DNA of 64,000 bases from Cladorhizidae sp. MBARI D1340-BT2 (taxonomy: Eukaryota; Porifera; Demospongiae; Poecilosclerida; Cladorhizidae). Location of the stretch: assembly GCA_028752905.1 (NCBI GenBank), contig JAQNBH010000252.1, forward strand, positions 1,589,858 through 1,653,857, in the 5' to 3' direction. Of the stretch, positions 52,973-63,359 are shown piece after piece (the stretch's first letter is position 1; each line of letters starts with the position of its first letter). The notes beneath the pieces are model-generated. The model worked only from the letters and a program-made list of their open reading frames with translations, had not been told where the DNA came from and did no database searches. The translations under genes were made by a program, and so were the position numbers.

Positions 52973-54219
52973 ATAGGACTCTCTAAGTGCTCTCTCTTGA
53001 TACCAAACATCCATATATTCTGCACACTTCACTGTAATGGACTTGCAAGATAGGTATCTCTCAGTGTTCTCTATCTTGAGCTAAACATGTTAGCTTCATA
53101 GATTCTCCACACTTCACTGAATAGACTTGATATATAGCTCTAAAGGTAGGCCTCTCTCTGTTCTCTCTCTTGATACCAAACATCCGTATATTCTGCATAC
53201 ATAGAATCACAAGATAGGTTTCTCTATGTGTTCTCTATCTTGATGCTAAACAGGTTAGCTTCATAGATTCTCCACACTTCACTGAATAGACTTGATGTAT
53301 AGCTATTAAGATAGGACTCTCTAAGTGCTCTCTCTTGATATCAAACATCCATAATATTCTGCACACTTCACTGTAATGGACTTGCAAGATAGGTATCTCT
53401 CAGTGTTCTCTATCTTGAGCTAAACATGTTAGCTTCATAGATTCTCCACACTTCACTGAATAGACTTGATATATAGCTCTAAAGGTAGGCCTCTCTCTGT
53501 TCTCTCTCTTGATACCAAACATCCGTATATTCTGCATACATAGAATCACAAGATAGGTTTCTCTATGTGTTCTCTATCTTGATGCTAAACAGGTTAGCTT
53601 CATAGATTCTCCACACTTCACTGTATAAACTTGATATACAGCTATTAAGATAGGTCTCTCCCTGTGCTCTCTGTTGATATCAAACATCCATAATATTCTG
53701 CACACTTCACTGTAATGGACTTGATATGATTCGAATGATAGGTTTCATTATGTGTTCTCTATCTTGATATTTGCCCTAATTTGGTCTATATGTTTCTCAT
53801 TTTCCCCCCAAAAATCTTGTTATTTTGCCGTAAAGCTCATAACTTTTCTACACTTTACCCCAAAAAGATAATTTTTATATCACTGGATAGCCCTTCTAAT
53901 TATCTATCTTTTATACGTGCCAAAATTTTGAGTACTCTAAGTATTAGCAAGTTATGGTGATTTGAAGTGGTAAGGTTTGCGATCTTTCCTGGCGTTTTCC
54001 AGTTGCCAAAGCGGTGGCCTGCCAGTGAAAAACCACTACATTTATTGATAATCTGTTGACTTGTTGCAGATAAGGGCCTTCTCTATCAGTTGACAAAATC
54101 TGGGACTTTGGTCTTGTTAATTAGGGCAGTTATGAATTGTACTCTTACTTGATGCTAAACATGTTAGCTTCGTAGATTATCCACACTTCACTGAATAGAC
54201 TTGATGTATAGCTATTAAG
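52973..54219 (+). repeat. 1247-bp expanded unit, converted form (338 + 909 bp)
   Basis: This is the last sub-unit of higher-order copy 4. An A-B pair ends in the C-type tail, followed by a chimera that begins as A (ATAGGACTCTCTAAGTGC), switches to C (GATATCAAACATCCATAATA), then back to A (CAAGATAGGTATC). The same form is at 35724-36970, 40040-41286 and 44183-45429. Confidence 0.87.
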
Positions 54220-57200
54220 ATAGGACTCTCTAAGTGCTCTCTCTTGATACCAAACATCCATATATTCTGCACACTTCACTGTATGGACTTGCAAGATAGG
54301 TATCTCTCAGTGTTCTCTATCTTGAGCTAAACATGTTAGCTTCATAGATTCTCCACACTTCACTGAATAGACTTGATATATAGCTCTAAAGGTAGGCCTC
54401 TCTCTGTTCTCTCTCTTGATACCAAACATCCGTATATTCTGCATACATAGAATCACAAGATAGGTTTCTCTATGTGTTCTCTATCTTGATGCTAAACAGG
54501 TTAGCTTCATAGATTCTCCACACTTCACTGTATAAACTTGATATACAGCTATTAAGATAGGTCTCTCCCTGTGCTCTCTGTTGATATCAAACATCCATAA
54601 TATTCTGCACACTTCACTGTAATGGACTTGATATGATTCGAATGATAGGTTTCATTATGTGTTCTCTATCTTGATATTTGCCCTAATTTGGTCTATATGT
54701 TTCTCATTTTCCCCCCAAAAATCTTGTTATTTTGCCGTAAAGCTCATAACTTTTCTACACTTTACCCCAAAAAGATAATTTTTATATCACTGGATAGCCC
54801 TTCTAATTATCTATCTTTTGTACGTGCCAAAATTTTGAGTACTCTAAGTATTAGCAAGTTATGGTGATTTGAAGTGGTAAGGTTTGCGATCTTTCCTGGC
54901 GTTTTCCAGTTGCCAAAGCGGTGGCCTGCCAGTGAAAAACCACTACATTTATTGATAATCTGTTGACTTGTTGCAGATAAGGGCCTTCTCTATCAGTTAA
55001 CAAAATCTGGGACTTTGGTCTTGTTAATTAGGGCAGTTATGAATTGTACTCTTACTTGATGCTAAACATGTTAGCTTCGTAGATTATCCACACTTCACTG
55101 AATAGACTTGATGTATAGCTATTAAGATAGGACTCTCTAAGTGCTCTCTCTTGATACCAAACATCCATATATTCTGCACACTTCACTGTAATGGACTTGC
55201 AAGATAGGTATCTCTCAGTGTTCTCTATCTTGAGCTAAACATGTTAGCTTCATAGATTCTCCACACTTCACTGAATAGACTTGATGTATAGCTATTAAGA
55301 TAGGACTCTCTAAGTGCTCTCTCTTGATACCAAACATCCATATATTCTGCACACTTCACTGTAATGGACTTGCAAGATAGGTATCTCTCAGTGTTCTCTA
55401 TCTTGAGCTAAACATGTTAGCTTCATAGATTCTCCACACTTCACTGAATAGACTTGATATATAGCTCTAAAGGTAGGCCTCTCTCTGTTCTCTCTCTTGA
55501 TACCAAACATCCGTATATTCTGCATACATAGAATCACAAGATAGGTTTCTCTATGTGTTCTCTATCTTGATGCTAAACAGGTTAGCTTCATAGATTCTCC
55601 ACACTTCACTGTATAAACTTGATATACAGCTATTAAGATAGGTCTCTCCCTGTGCTCTCTGTTGATATCAAACATCCATAATATTCTGCACACTTCACTG
55701 TAATGGACTTGATATGATTCGAATGATAGGTTTCATTATGTGTTCTCTATCTTGATATTTGCCCTAATTTGGTCTATATGTTTCTCATTTTCCCCCCAAA
55801 AATCTTGTTATTTTGCCGTAAAGCTCATAACTTTTCTACACTTTACCCCCAAAAGATAATTTTTATATCACTGGATAGCCCTTCTAATTATCTATCTTTT
55901 GTACGTGCCAAAATTTTGAGTACTCTAAGTATTAGCAAGTTATGGTGATTTGAAGTGGTAAGGTTTGCGATCTTTCCTGGCGTTTTCCAGTTGCCAAAGC
56001 GGTGGCCTGCCAGTGAAAAACCACTACATTTATTGATAATCTGTTGACTTGTTGCAGATAAGGGCCTTCTCTATCAGTTGACAAAATCTGGGACTTTGGT
56101 CTTGTTAATTAGGGCAGTTATGAATTGTACTCTTACTTGATGCTAAACATGTTAGCTTCGTAGATTATCCACACTTCACTGAATAGACTTGATGTATAGC
56201 TATTAAGATAGGACTCTCTAAGTGCTCTCTCTTGATACCAAACATCCATATATTCTGCACACTTCACTGTAATGGACTTGCAAGATAGGTATCTCTCAGT
56301 GTTCTCTATCTTGAGCTAAACATGTTAGCTTCATAGATTCTCCACACTTCACTGAATAGACTTGATATATAGCTCTAAAGGTAGGCCTCTCTCTGTTCTC
56401 TCTCTTGATACCAAACATCCGTATATTCTGCATACATAGAATCACAAGATAGGTTTCTCTATGTGTTCTCTATCTTGATGCTAAACAGGTTAGCTTCATA
56501 GATTCTCCACACTTCACTGTATAAACTTGATATACAGCTATTAAGATAGGTCTCTCCCTGTGCTCTCTGTTGATATCAAACATCCATAATATTCTGCACA
56601 CTTCACTGTAATGGACTTGATATGATTCGAATGATAGGTTTCATTATGTGTTCTCTATCTTGATATTTGCCCTAATTTGGTCTATATGTTTCTCATTTTC
56701 CCCCCAAAAATCTTGTTATTTTGCCGTAAAGCTCATAACTTTTCTACACTTTACCCCAAAAAGATAATTTTTATATCACTGGATAGCCCTTCTAATTATC
56801 TATCTTTTATACGTGCCAAAATTTTGAGTACTCTAAGTATTAGTAAGTTATGGTGATTTGAAGTGGTAAGGTTTGCGATCTTTCCTGGCGTTTTCCAGTT
56901 GCCAAAGCGGTGGCCTGCCAGTGAAAAACCACTACATTTATTGATAATCTGTTGACTTGTTGCAGATAAGGGCCTTCTCTATCAGTTGACAAAATCTGGG
57001 ACTTTGGTCTTGTTAATTAGGGCAGTTATGAATTGTACTCTTACTTGATGCTAAACATGTTAGCTTCGTAGATTATCCACACTTCACTGAATAGACTTGA
57101 TGTATAGCTATTAAGATAGGACTCTCTAAGTGCTCTCTCTTGATACCAAACATCCATATATTCTGCACACTTCACTGTAATGGACTTGCAAGATAGGTAT

Positions 57201-57271
57201 CTCTCAGTGTTCTCTATCTTGAGCTAAACATGTTAGCTTCATAGATTCTCCACACTTCACTGAATAGACTT

Positions 57272-57276
57272 AATAT
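57272..57276. other. BEL/Pao target-site duplication, left copy (AATAT)
   Basis: AATAT lies just before the LTR and again at 63799-63803 just after it. A 5-bp duplication suits this retrotransposon group. The satellite consensus here is GATAT, and both copies carry A, so the change was in the target before insertion. Confidence 0.93.
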
Positions 57277-57715
57277 TGTACGAACAGGAAGGTTGCCCTC
57301 TTTGTTTTCCCCTATCAGGTTGTAAGTCTTATAGTTTGAGGTCTGAGAATTCAGCAAAGGCTCTCCCTGGCTCTAAGTCTTAGAGGCTTGAATGAAGGTG
57401 AGGTTAATTCATAATCGAATAGAGCAGAGACAATACTTGAACAAGTAAATCAAGACAGTTATCTCAGGTGGGATAGAACTCAAAGGGGTTTTTATAGAAG
57501 TGAATGGAGGGATCTGATTGGTAAACTAAAAGGTGTGAGGAGAATGCAATGTCCATATTTGGAAGTGAGAAAAGATCATGTGAGTGGAGAGACATACATA
57601 CATAAAGCATTGATAAGAGTGTTAATGGAAATGAATTAGTTCAAATGAGACATGGTTGAGATTACTTTCAGATTGCAGAAGTTTCTTGAGAGGGAAGGAG
57701 ATCCGTGCCCGAACA
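57277..57715 (-). repeat. 3' LTR of the BEL/Pao element
   Basis: This is the 439-bp LTR at the downstream end of the minus-strand element. It starts TGTTCGGGCACGG and ends CCTGTTCGTACA on the minus strand, so the outermost TGTTCG and its inverse near the end (CGTACA) give only weak inverted ends. Its first 48 bp contain the end of the Gag-Pol frame. No AATAAA hexamer is evident on the minus strand. Confidence 0.96.
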
Positions 57716-60700
57716 TACTCCCGGGGCTGCCGATGGAAGTGGCTGAGGAATCTTCTCTTCTCGGTGGATGAGGGAGATTTTCACGATTGATCGCTTGAGG
57801 GTGCTTGTAGCTGTCCGGACCTTGACGACACGAATGAGCCCGTCCCTTCCGGGATAGGTTTGGAGAATCCTTCCAAGTGGCCAGTGACATGAGAACGTTT
57901 GATTATCCTTGATAATTACAATGTCATCCACTTGGAAGTTAGATCGTGGAGACTGCCACTTGTTTCTCTTCTGGAGGGTTTGGAGATACTCCTTATGCCA
58001 GCGTCTCCAGAAGAGATGAACTATGCCCTGACAGAGATTCCAGGTTCGAAGTCGATCCAGATCTTCAGGTAGGTTGGTCTCTGGATAGGCAGTAAGAGCT
58101 CTGCCAATAATGAAGTGTCCTGGAGTGAGAACAGGGATGCCGTCAGGAGTTGGAGAGGTGATGGGCCAGAGTGGACGTGAATTTAGAATGGCTTCAATTT
58201 GAGCAGTGACTGTGGTCCACTGCTCAAAGGTGAGTGTTCGCTTTCCGATGATTCTGGCGAGATGTTTCTTTACAGATTTGACTGCTGCCTCCCAGAGGCC
58301 TCCAAAGTGTGGAGAACGCTCTGGGATCATCTTCCACTCGATTCGATATGAAAGAAGACACTGGGCGATGGAAGATTGAGTCTGTTCCTTCTGGAGGAAT
58401 TGATAGAGAGCGTAGAGGTCTGCCTTGGCTCCTCGAAAATTGGAGCCATTGTCGGTCTGAATGAGAGTTGGGCAGCCTCTGCGTGAGATGAATCGTTTGA
58501 GGCAAGCCAGGAACGATTCGGTTGTCAGGTCGGACACCATGTCGACATGGACCGCCTTTGTGCAGAAGCACACAAAGATTGCCATGTAAGACTTATCGAT
58601 GGTCGGATGTCTGGTGTGGCCTCGCTTGGAGTAGAATGGACCTGCATAATCTATGCCGACAACTGAAAACACTGGACTTGCTCTCACCCTCTCTGCTGGT
58701 AGGTCGGCCTGCATCTGTGGCTGAGTGGCTGCCTTGGCCCTGCGACAGATCCTGCACTGGCTGGTGACATCTCGGGAGAGTCGTCTGCCACCAATGACAT
58801 GGTAACTGGAATCTGCGTATGACAGTAAGAGGGAAGGACCACAGTGTCCTAAACGAATATGAGAATGGTTATACATGAGACGGGGTAATATGTCCTTGCC
58901 ACAGAGAATCAGAGGACGAGACTCGAAATAGGACAAGGAAGAATTGGCAAGACGGCCCTGAACTCTGAGGAGTTTCTCAGAGTCTAGCAGTGGAGTCAGG
59001 GACTTGAGTCTGCTGCTGGGAGGAATGGGACGTCCGTTGGAGAGCCTTTGCAGTTCTGAGTGGAATGCCCGGTTCTGAGACAGTCTGACTAGTTGTAGCT
59101 CTGCTCTCACGATCTCTCTGGAGCTGAGACGACTTGTCAGTTGAGGACGTCCTGGAGTGGCTCTTTTCCTTGCCTTGTCCACCAGCCTCATGCACCAAGC
59201 AGTGACCTTGATGAGGAGGTAGTAGTCGGAGAACTTGGTCTCCAACCAGTCGACTGGAGCAGGGACTACCAGATGGCAAGGGAGACGCACTTCAGGCAGG
59301 TTGGCTGTCTTCCTGGGAGGTTGAGGAGGACGATTAACAGGATCAGACTGGAGCCATGGTGGGCCATCCCACCACAGGCTATGATGCAGAAGTTCCTCTG
59401 GCATCATGCCTCTTGATGCACAGTCTGCTGGGTTTGACTTGGTTGGGACGTGCATCCAAGAGGCGGGAGGGATCAGCTCCAGTGTGGATGCCACCCGGTT
59501 AGAGACAAAGGTCTGAAACTCCCGGGGGTGGCCATCCAACCAGCAGAGAACAATGGAGCTGTCCGTCCAGGCATGAAGTCTGTCCTTCGAGATCTTCAGG
59601 ACGCCTCCGACAGACGTGAGCAAGTTTGCCAGCATCAGAGCTCCACAGAGTTCAAGTCTAGGAATGGAGAGAGGCTTGAGCGGAGCGACTTTAGTCTTGG
59701 AGGTGATGAGGGCAATGAATGGAGGTTGGTCGGCATAGGTTGACCTTAGATAGAGAACTGCACCGTAGGCCTTCTCGGAGGCGTCCGAGAAGCCGTGCAG
59801 CTCCATGGAATTCAATTTGGCTCCATGTCTGAGATGGAACCTTGGCAGCTGACGCTGGGATAGGAGAGACAGTTCATTTCTCCAGGCTCGGTGTTGGTCT
59901 GCGAGGTCAGAGGGCACCTCATCATCCCAGTCTATCCTGATTTCCCAGAGGTGTTGGTAAACCAACTTCATGGAGAGTAGAGCTGGGGAAATCCATCCAA
60001 GTACATCGAATGTCTTCGAGACATCGGAGATGATGCCCCGTTTAGTCGAGAGGTAGCTTGGATCTACTTGGATGTGTGGGGTCATCACGTCTGAGAGAGA
60101 GTCCCAGTTCAGTCCGAGGGCTCGCGGATGGTTAATGGAGGTAGAGTCAATGACTTCCTTGACTGGCAACTTCTCTTTCAGGTCGTCTGCGATTTCATTC
60201 AAGACCGCAGGAGAGCTGCTCCGCCACTTGCAGAGGTTGAAACCCCCTTGAGATAGCAGCCTCCTCAGATCGTGGTGGAGCTGGAGGGCCTCTTCCTTTG
60301 TTTGGGCGCCTGCTAGTAAATCATCGACATAAAATGAGTTATGCACATGATAACTTGCAGTTGGGAGAGAAGCGCCATGGTCGAGTGCAGTTTGTTGCAA
60401 GGTTCTGACAGCCAGGTAGGGAGATGAACTTACACCAAAGGTGACCCTGGTCATCCTGTAGTCTGTCAGAGGTTGCTGAGGATTTGCTCTCCACACGAAT
60501 CGGTGGAGATCTCTGTCAGGGATGTTTAGCTCGACCTCCCTGTACATCTTACTGATGTCTGCAGATATGGCGATGGGATACGACCGGAACTTGAGTAGAA
60601 TCTGATAGAGTGAAGGGTGAAGAGTAGGTCCAGACAGCAGGCATTGGTTGAGGGACACCCCGGAGGATGTCACTGCACTGCCGTCGAAGACTACTCTGAG

Positions 60701-63202
60701 CTTGGTTGACGTACTGCTGTCCTTCATGACAGCATGCATGGGCAGATAGTAGCTTGGGTGGTTGTCCAGTTCAGAGGCAGGGACTTCCTCTGCATGGTTG
60801 AGGTCGAGATAGCTCTGAATGACTTGCTGGAATTGTGGCCACGTTTTCTTCCGGATGATCGACCGTTCATTGTTCATGAACCTGTTCACTGCCTGGGTTC
60901 GACTGCTTCCCAATGGTGGAAGATCATCTCTTTTAGGCAGAGCTACACGGTATCTGCATGAGGTAGGATCATATGAAGTAGTCTCAGAGTAGTTGGCTTG
61001 AACTATCTCCTCAACTGAGGATAGCTCAGCCTGCTGACAGTTGGTCTGATCCAGCTGCCAGAATCTGCTCATTTGTTCACTCAGTTGATCATCTGTAACA
61101 TGAGTGATGGTGTGGAAGAGTGGAATAGATGGAGCAGAAGTAGAATCGGATGAGTCCGGTTGGAGTGCTCCAGCAACAGCCCATCCAAAGATGGTCTGCT
61201 GAGCTGCTGGAACCTTGCCATGGCCCTTAATGATGGTTTCACAGGGAGTGAGAACCTGGTAGAGCATGTCGGATCCGAGGAGTAGATCGATTCTTCCAGG
61301 GATGTGAAACTTGTCATCAGCCAATGGAAGTCCTTGTAGATGTTGGAGCTTTGGCAAGGAAGACATCTCTGTGAAGGGCAGGTCGTGGGTTACAGTGTCG
61401 ACTACTGCGGCTTCACATTCTAGCTTCTTGGCCCTTTCATCCAGAGGAGAGATGGCCAACTGGGTCCGATGTTTGGACGTCTTGCAAATGGTGCCTTGAA
61501 CAGCGATGAACGAGATGTTGGCTGGAAAGGTAGGCAGATTCAGCAGCTTGACCATGCGACTGGACAGCATGCTGAGTCCTGCTCCAGGGTCAATGAGTGC
61601 TCTTGCCTTGAGCATTTGACCGGAGGGGGAATGAATGAGCAGGTTAACGGTCATCAGAAGTGCCTTGGGAGGATGTTCTGACCAGGTGATGTTGAAGTAG
61701 GAGGGAGTGATTGTCTGCTCCTGGTGGATGGTGGAGTGGTGCTTCTGCCGGCAGACTCTGCAAGTATAGGAGCTCCGGCAGTCAGCAGCAATGTGTCCAA
61801 TGGACAGACAATTGTGACACATGTTCCTTTCGTGTATATGAGTGAGCCGTTGTGGAACAGTGAGAGCTTCCCACTTCGGACAGGAATAGAGAGGATGTTT
61901 GTCCGGCGCACACAGAAAGCATTCATATCTGAACGAAGACACAACAGGTGAAGTAGCATGGTTAGGCACCTTAAAAGCCCTTTGTTTGACAGGCTTCTTG
62001 TCTGGATGGTTTGGAAGTTTGGCAAGAGGACATAGAGTAGAGTCCATAGCTTCGACATGATCTTGAACATAGTCAAAGAGCTTGTCGACCGGTGGCACTC
62101 CCTTGAGCTTCTTTGAATGTTGCTCCCAGATTGACATCACTGATTGAGGAATGAGGTCGGATATGAGTGAATAGGCAATGGAGTCACCATCATACTGTCC
62201 CGATCTCCTCAGACTGCAGATTATGGACTTGAGCTTGTCCAATCCGTCTTGCATCTCCTTCCGATAGTATAGAAGTTTGGGGTGCTGAGCGAGTCGGAGA
62301 CAGTAGATCTTGTGGATCTCACGAGGTCTGTGGAAACGAACCTTGATGCGTTCCACTATTTCCGGGTAAAAGTCAGGATTGTCAGTGCCTGACTTGAGGA
62401 GCTCATCTACCTCGGCATCTGCCATGGCCTTGCGAAGGTATGACAGTTTGTCAGATTGGCTCAGGTTGGTCTTGCTATCGACATTGCTCTCAAACTCTCT
62501 CCAGAATGAGGCCCAGTTCATGATGTCTCCATCAAATTTGGGTAAGTCAAGTTTGGGTAGCTTGCATGAGCTGGTATCGGTTGAGCTGAGAGAAGTGTCT
62601 GCCGAGACTCGAGTGAGGGTTGCCGTGTGCCTGGTATTGATGTCTGTCCGAAGTCGACGGAACACCTTGGTGAGAGAATTGTTCTCTCTGGAGAGGTTGT
62701 GGCCAGGATCTAAGGCAAGGTGGGAGATGTCACTTGAAATGGAATCGAGAATCTTGCAAGCATTATCGACATCATCCGACTGGTTGAGTGAAGAATCTTC
62801 ATCCAGAGTCTCTTGGAGTTGTTCTGTGAGTCCTCTGAGGTGAATGAGATTCTCGGCAAGGTGTTTGGAGACCTTCAGTTCGTCAATCAGATCGAACACT
62901 GCATTGCCTTCCTTCTTGAAGGTTCTGAAGGCTGTGTACTCATCGTCAGGCTCAAGAGTCAGAGCATTCTCATCTTCTTCTTGCCTGAGAGTGTTGACTC
63001 TGTCTACTGTCTCCTTGAAGTCCTTGAGGGCTTCTTGGACAGAATCCTTGGAACTGGTGAGGAGTCGGTTTGAATAGGACTGAGGTGGTTGGGACTTGAG
63101 TGGAGACAACTCGGCCCTGGTCATCTGCACCTCCTTGGTGAGGGTCCTGCGCATGCGTCGGAGCTCCCTCAAGTCGAGATGAGTGGCTCCGCTGAAGGAC
63201 AT
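57668..63202 (-). CDS. BEL/Pao Gag-Pol polyprotein, 1844 residues
   Basis: The polyprotein packages, copies and integrates the retrotransposon. Domains in order: basic, probably helical N-terminus; DUF1759 Gag-like region from ~215 (LPKLDLPKFDGD); zinc knuckles C428-C441 and C462-C475 (both CX2CX4HX4C) and a third Cys/His motif C481-H493; retropepsin-like protease with D538 in the unusual setting IDPGAG; reverse transcriptase with D882 (SADISKMY) and YVDD at 958-961; RNase H with D1140, E1184, D1214 and D1260; integrase zinc domain ending in CRIC (1483-1486), then catalytic D1518, D1584 and E1638 (53 residues between the last two); C-terminal DUF5641 (~W1732 to ~1820). The start has A at -3. 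The length fits a complete single-frame BEL/Pao protein, and no stop or frameshift was found. The final 15 residues are encoded inside the 3' LTR. Confidence 0.96.
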   Translation of the reverse strand: MSFSGATHLDLRELRRMRRTLTKEVQMTRAELSPLKSQPPQSYSNRLLTSSKDSVQEALKDFKETVDRVNTLRQEEDENALTLEPDDEYTAFRTFKKEGNAVFDLIDELKVSKHLAENLIHLRGLTEQLQETLDEDSSLNQSDDVDNACKILDSISSDISHLALDPGHNLSRENNSLTKVFRRLRTDINTRHTATLTRVSADTSLSSTDTSSCKLPKLDLPKFDGDIMNWASFWREFESNVDSKTNLSQSDKLSYLRKAMADAEVDELLKSGTDNPDFYPEIVERIKVRFHRPREIHKIYCLRLAQHPKLLYYRKEMQDGLDKLKSIICSLRRSGQYDGDSIAYSLISDLIPQSVMSIWEQHSKKLKGVPPVDKLFDYVQDHVEAMDSTLCPLAKLPNHPDKKPVKQRAFKVPNHATSPVVSSFRYECFLCAPDKHPLYSCPKWEALTVPQRLTHIHERNMCHNCLSIGHIAADCRSSYTCRVCRQKHHSTIHQEQTITPSYFNITWSEHPPKALLMTVNLLIHSPSGQMLKARALIDPGAGLSMLSSRMVKLLNLPTFPANISFIAVQGTICKTSKHRTQLAISPLDERAKKLECEAAVVDTVTHDLPFTEMSSLPKLQHLQGLPLADDKFHIPGRIDLLLGSDMLYQVLTPCETIIKGHGKVPAAQQTIFGWAVAGALQPDSSDSTSAPSIPLFHTITHVTDDQLSEQMSRFWQLDQTNCQQAELSSVEEIVQANYSETTSYDPTSCRYRVALPKRDDLPPLGSSRTQAVNRFMNNERSIIRKKTWPQFQQVIQSYLDLNHAEEVPASELDNHPSYYLPMHAVMKDSSTSTKLRVVFDGSAVTSSGVSLNQCLLSGPTLHPSLYQILLKFRSYPIAISADISKMYREVELNIPDRDLHRFVWRANPQQPLTDYRMTRVTFGVSSSPYLAVRTLQQTALDHGASLPTASYHVHNSFYVDDLLAGAQTKEEALQLHHDLRRLLSQGGFNLCKWRSSSPAVLNEIADDLKEKLPVKEVIDSTSINHPRALGLNWDSLSDVMTPHIQVDPSYLSTKRGIISDVSKTFDVLGWISPALLSMKLVYQHLWEIRIDWDDEVPSDLADQHRAWRNELSLLSQRQLPRFHLRHGAKLNSMELHGFSDASEKAYGAVLYLRSTYADQPPFIALITSKTKVAPLKPLSIPRLELCGALMLANLLTSVGGVLKISKDRLHAWTDSSIVLCWLDGHPREFQTFVSNRVASTLELIPPASWMHVPTKSNPADCASRGMMPEELLHHSLWWDGPPWLQSDPVNRPPQPPRKTANLPEVRLPCHLVVPAPVDWLETKFSDYYLLIKVTAWCMRLVDKARKRATPGRPQLTSRLSSREIVRAELQLVRLSQNRAFHSELQRLSNGRPIPPSSRLKSLTPLLDSEKLLRVQGRLANSSLSYFESRPLILCGKDILPRLMYNHSHIRLGHCGPSLLLSYADSSYHVIGGRRLSRDVTSQCRICRRAKAATQPQMQADLPAERVRASPVFSVVGIDYAGPFYSKRGHTRHPTIDKSYMAIFVCFCTKAVHVDMVSDLTTESFLACLKRFISRRGCPTLIQTDNGSNFRGAKADLYALYQFLQKEQTQSSIAQCLLSYRIEWKMIPERSPHFGGLWEAAVKSVKKHLARIIGKRTLTFEQWTTVTAQIEAILNSRPLWPITSPTPDGIPVLTPGHFIIGRALTAYPETNLPEDLDRLRTWNLCQGIVHLFWRRWHKEYLQTLQKRNKWQSPRSNFQVDDIVIIKDNQTFSCHWPLGRILQTYPGRDGLIRVVKVRTATSTLKRSIVKISLIHREEKIPQPLPSAAPGVCSGTDLLPSQETSAI
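57716..57722 (-). other. Possible short polypurine tract next to the 3' LTR
   Basis: On the minus strand GGGAGTA directly precedes the LTR's TG. It is short and interrupted by T, and it lies inside the coding frame. Plus-strand priming must start about here, but the tract is weaker than usual. Confidence 0.35.
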
Positions 63203-63335
63203 ACTACAGGATAAGAGAGAACAAGTCAGTTAGACAACTTAGCTTGTTGAGGATGGAGATGGACGGATGAAGAGAGTTGAGTAGAGTTGAATAGAGTTCC
63301 GAATAGCTGGAGAGTGAGGTGGCTGCTTCAGGATA
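63203..63335 (-). other. BEL/Pao leader between primer site and Gag-Pol start
   Basis: This ~130-bp untranslated leader presumably includes packaging signals. It ends with a pyrimidine-rich run and CTGTAG just upstream of the ATG, which resembles a splice acceptor, although splicing is not expected for this group. Confidence 0.6.
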
Positions 63336-63352
63336 TCCGGCTCGAAGGACCA
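63336..63352 (-). other. Primer binding site complementary to tRNA-Tyr
   Basis: The plus strand reads TCCGGCTCGAAGGACCA, which equals the 3' end of eukaryotic tRNA-Tyr: T-stem CCGGC, acceptor strand TCGAAGG, A73 and CCA. The match is 17 nt and starts 7 nt inside the 5' LTR edge (spacer 63353-63359). Recognition rests on the conserved tRNA-Tyr 5' start CCTTCGA, which pairs with TCGAAGG. Confidence 0.88.
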
Positions 63353-63359
63353 GAAAAGA

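Larger units (their letters stand above)
47419..54219 (+). repeat. 4316-bp higher-order repeat, copy 4, interrupted by the piggyBac element
   Basis: Removing the 2481-bp element and one TTAA copy leaves sub-units 907, 173, 908, 908, 173, 338 and 909 bp, total 4316 bp, the same as copies 1 and 2. A G-to-A change (CAGTTAACAAAA, variant base at 48198) recurs at 54999 in the next 907-bp unit, again one 4316-bp period away once the insertion is subtracted. The stretch 45430-47418 before it (908+173+908) is a partial copy. Confidence 0.87.
51887..57276 (+). repeat. Satellite array, middle block
   Basis: The same family continues. Unit starts are 51892 (908), 52800 (173), 52973 (338), 53311 (909), 54220 (907), 55127 (173), 55300 (908), 56208 (908) and 57116 (cut at 161 bp by the BEL/Pao insertion). 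Three of the five inserts read TTTTATACGTGCC (near 52492, 53912, 56808) instead of TTTTGTACGTGCC, a variant I did not see left of the piggyBac element, so this part of the array is slightly differentiated. Confidence 0.97.

Noticed and set aside
57591..57605. ACATACATACATA microsatellite in the LTR
   Set aside because: It has only about three repeats and is identical in both LTRs, so it is too short to be informative.
58522..63077. Multiple plus-strand frames of 62-154 codons opposite the Gag-Pol gene
   Set aside because: All are antisense or shifted frames of the long coding region; none has a conserved motif or its own signals.
63336..63352. A genuine tRNA-Tyr gene fragment
   Set aside because: Only the 17-nt 3' end including CCA is present. 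CCA is not encoded in eukaryotic tRNA genes, and the position beside the LTR marks it as a primer site.
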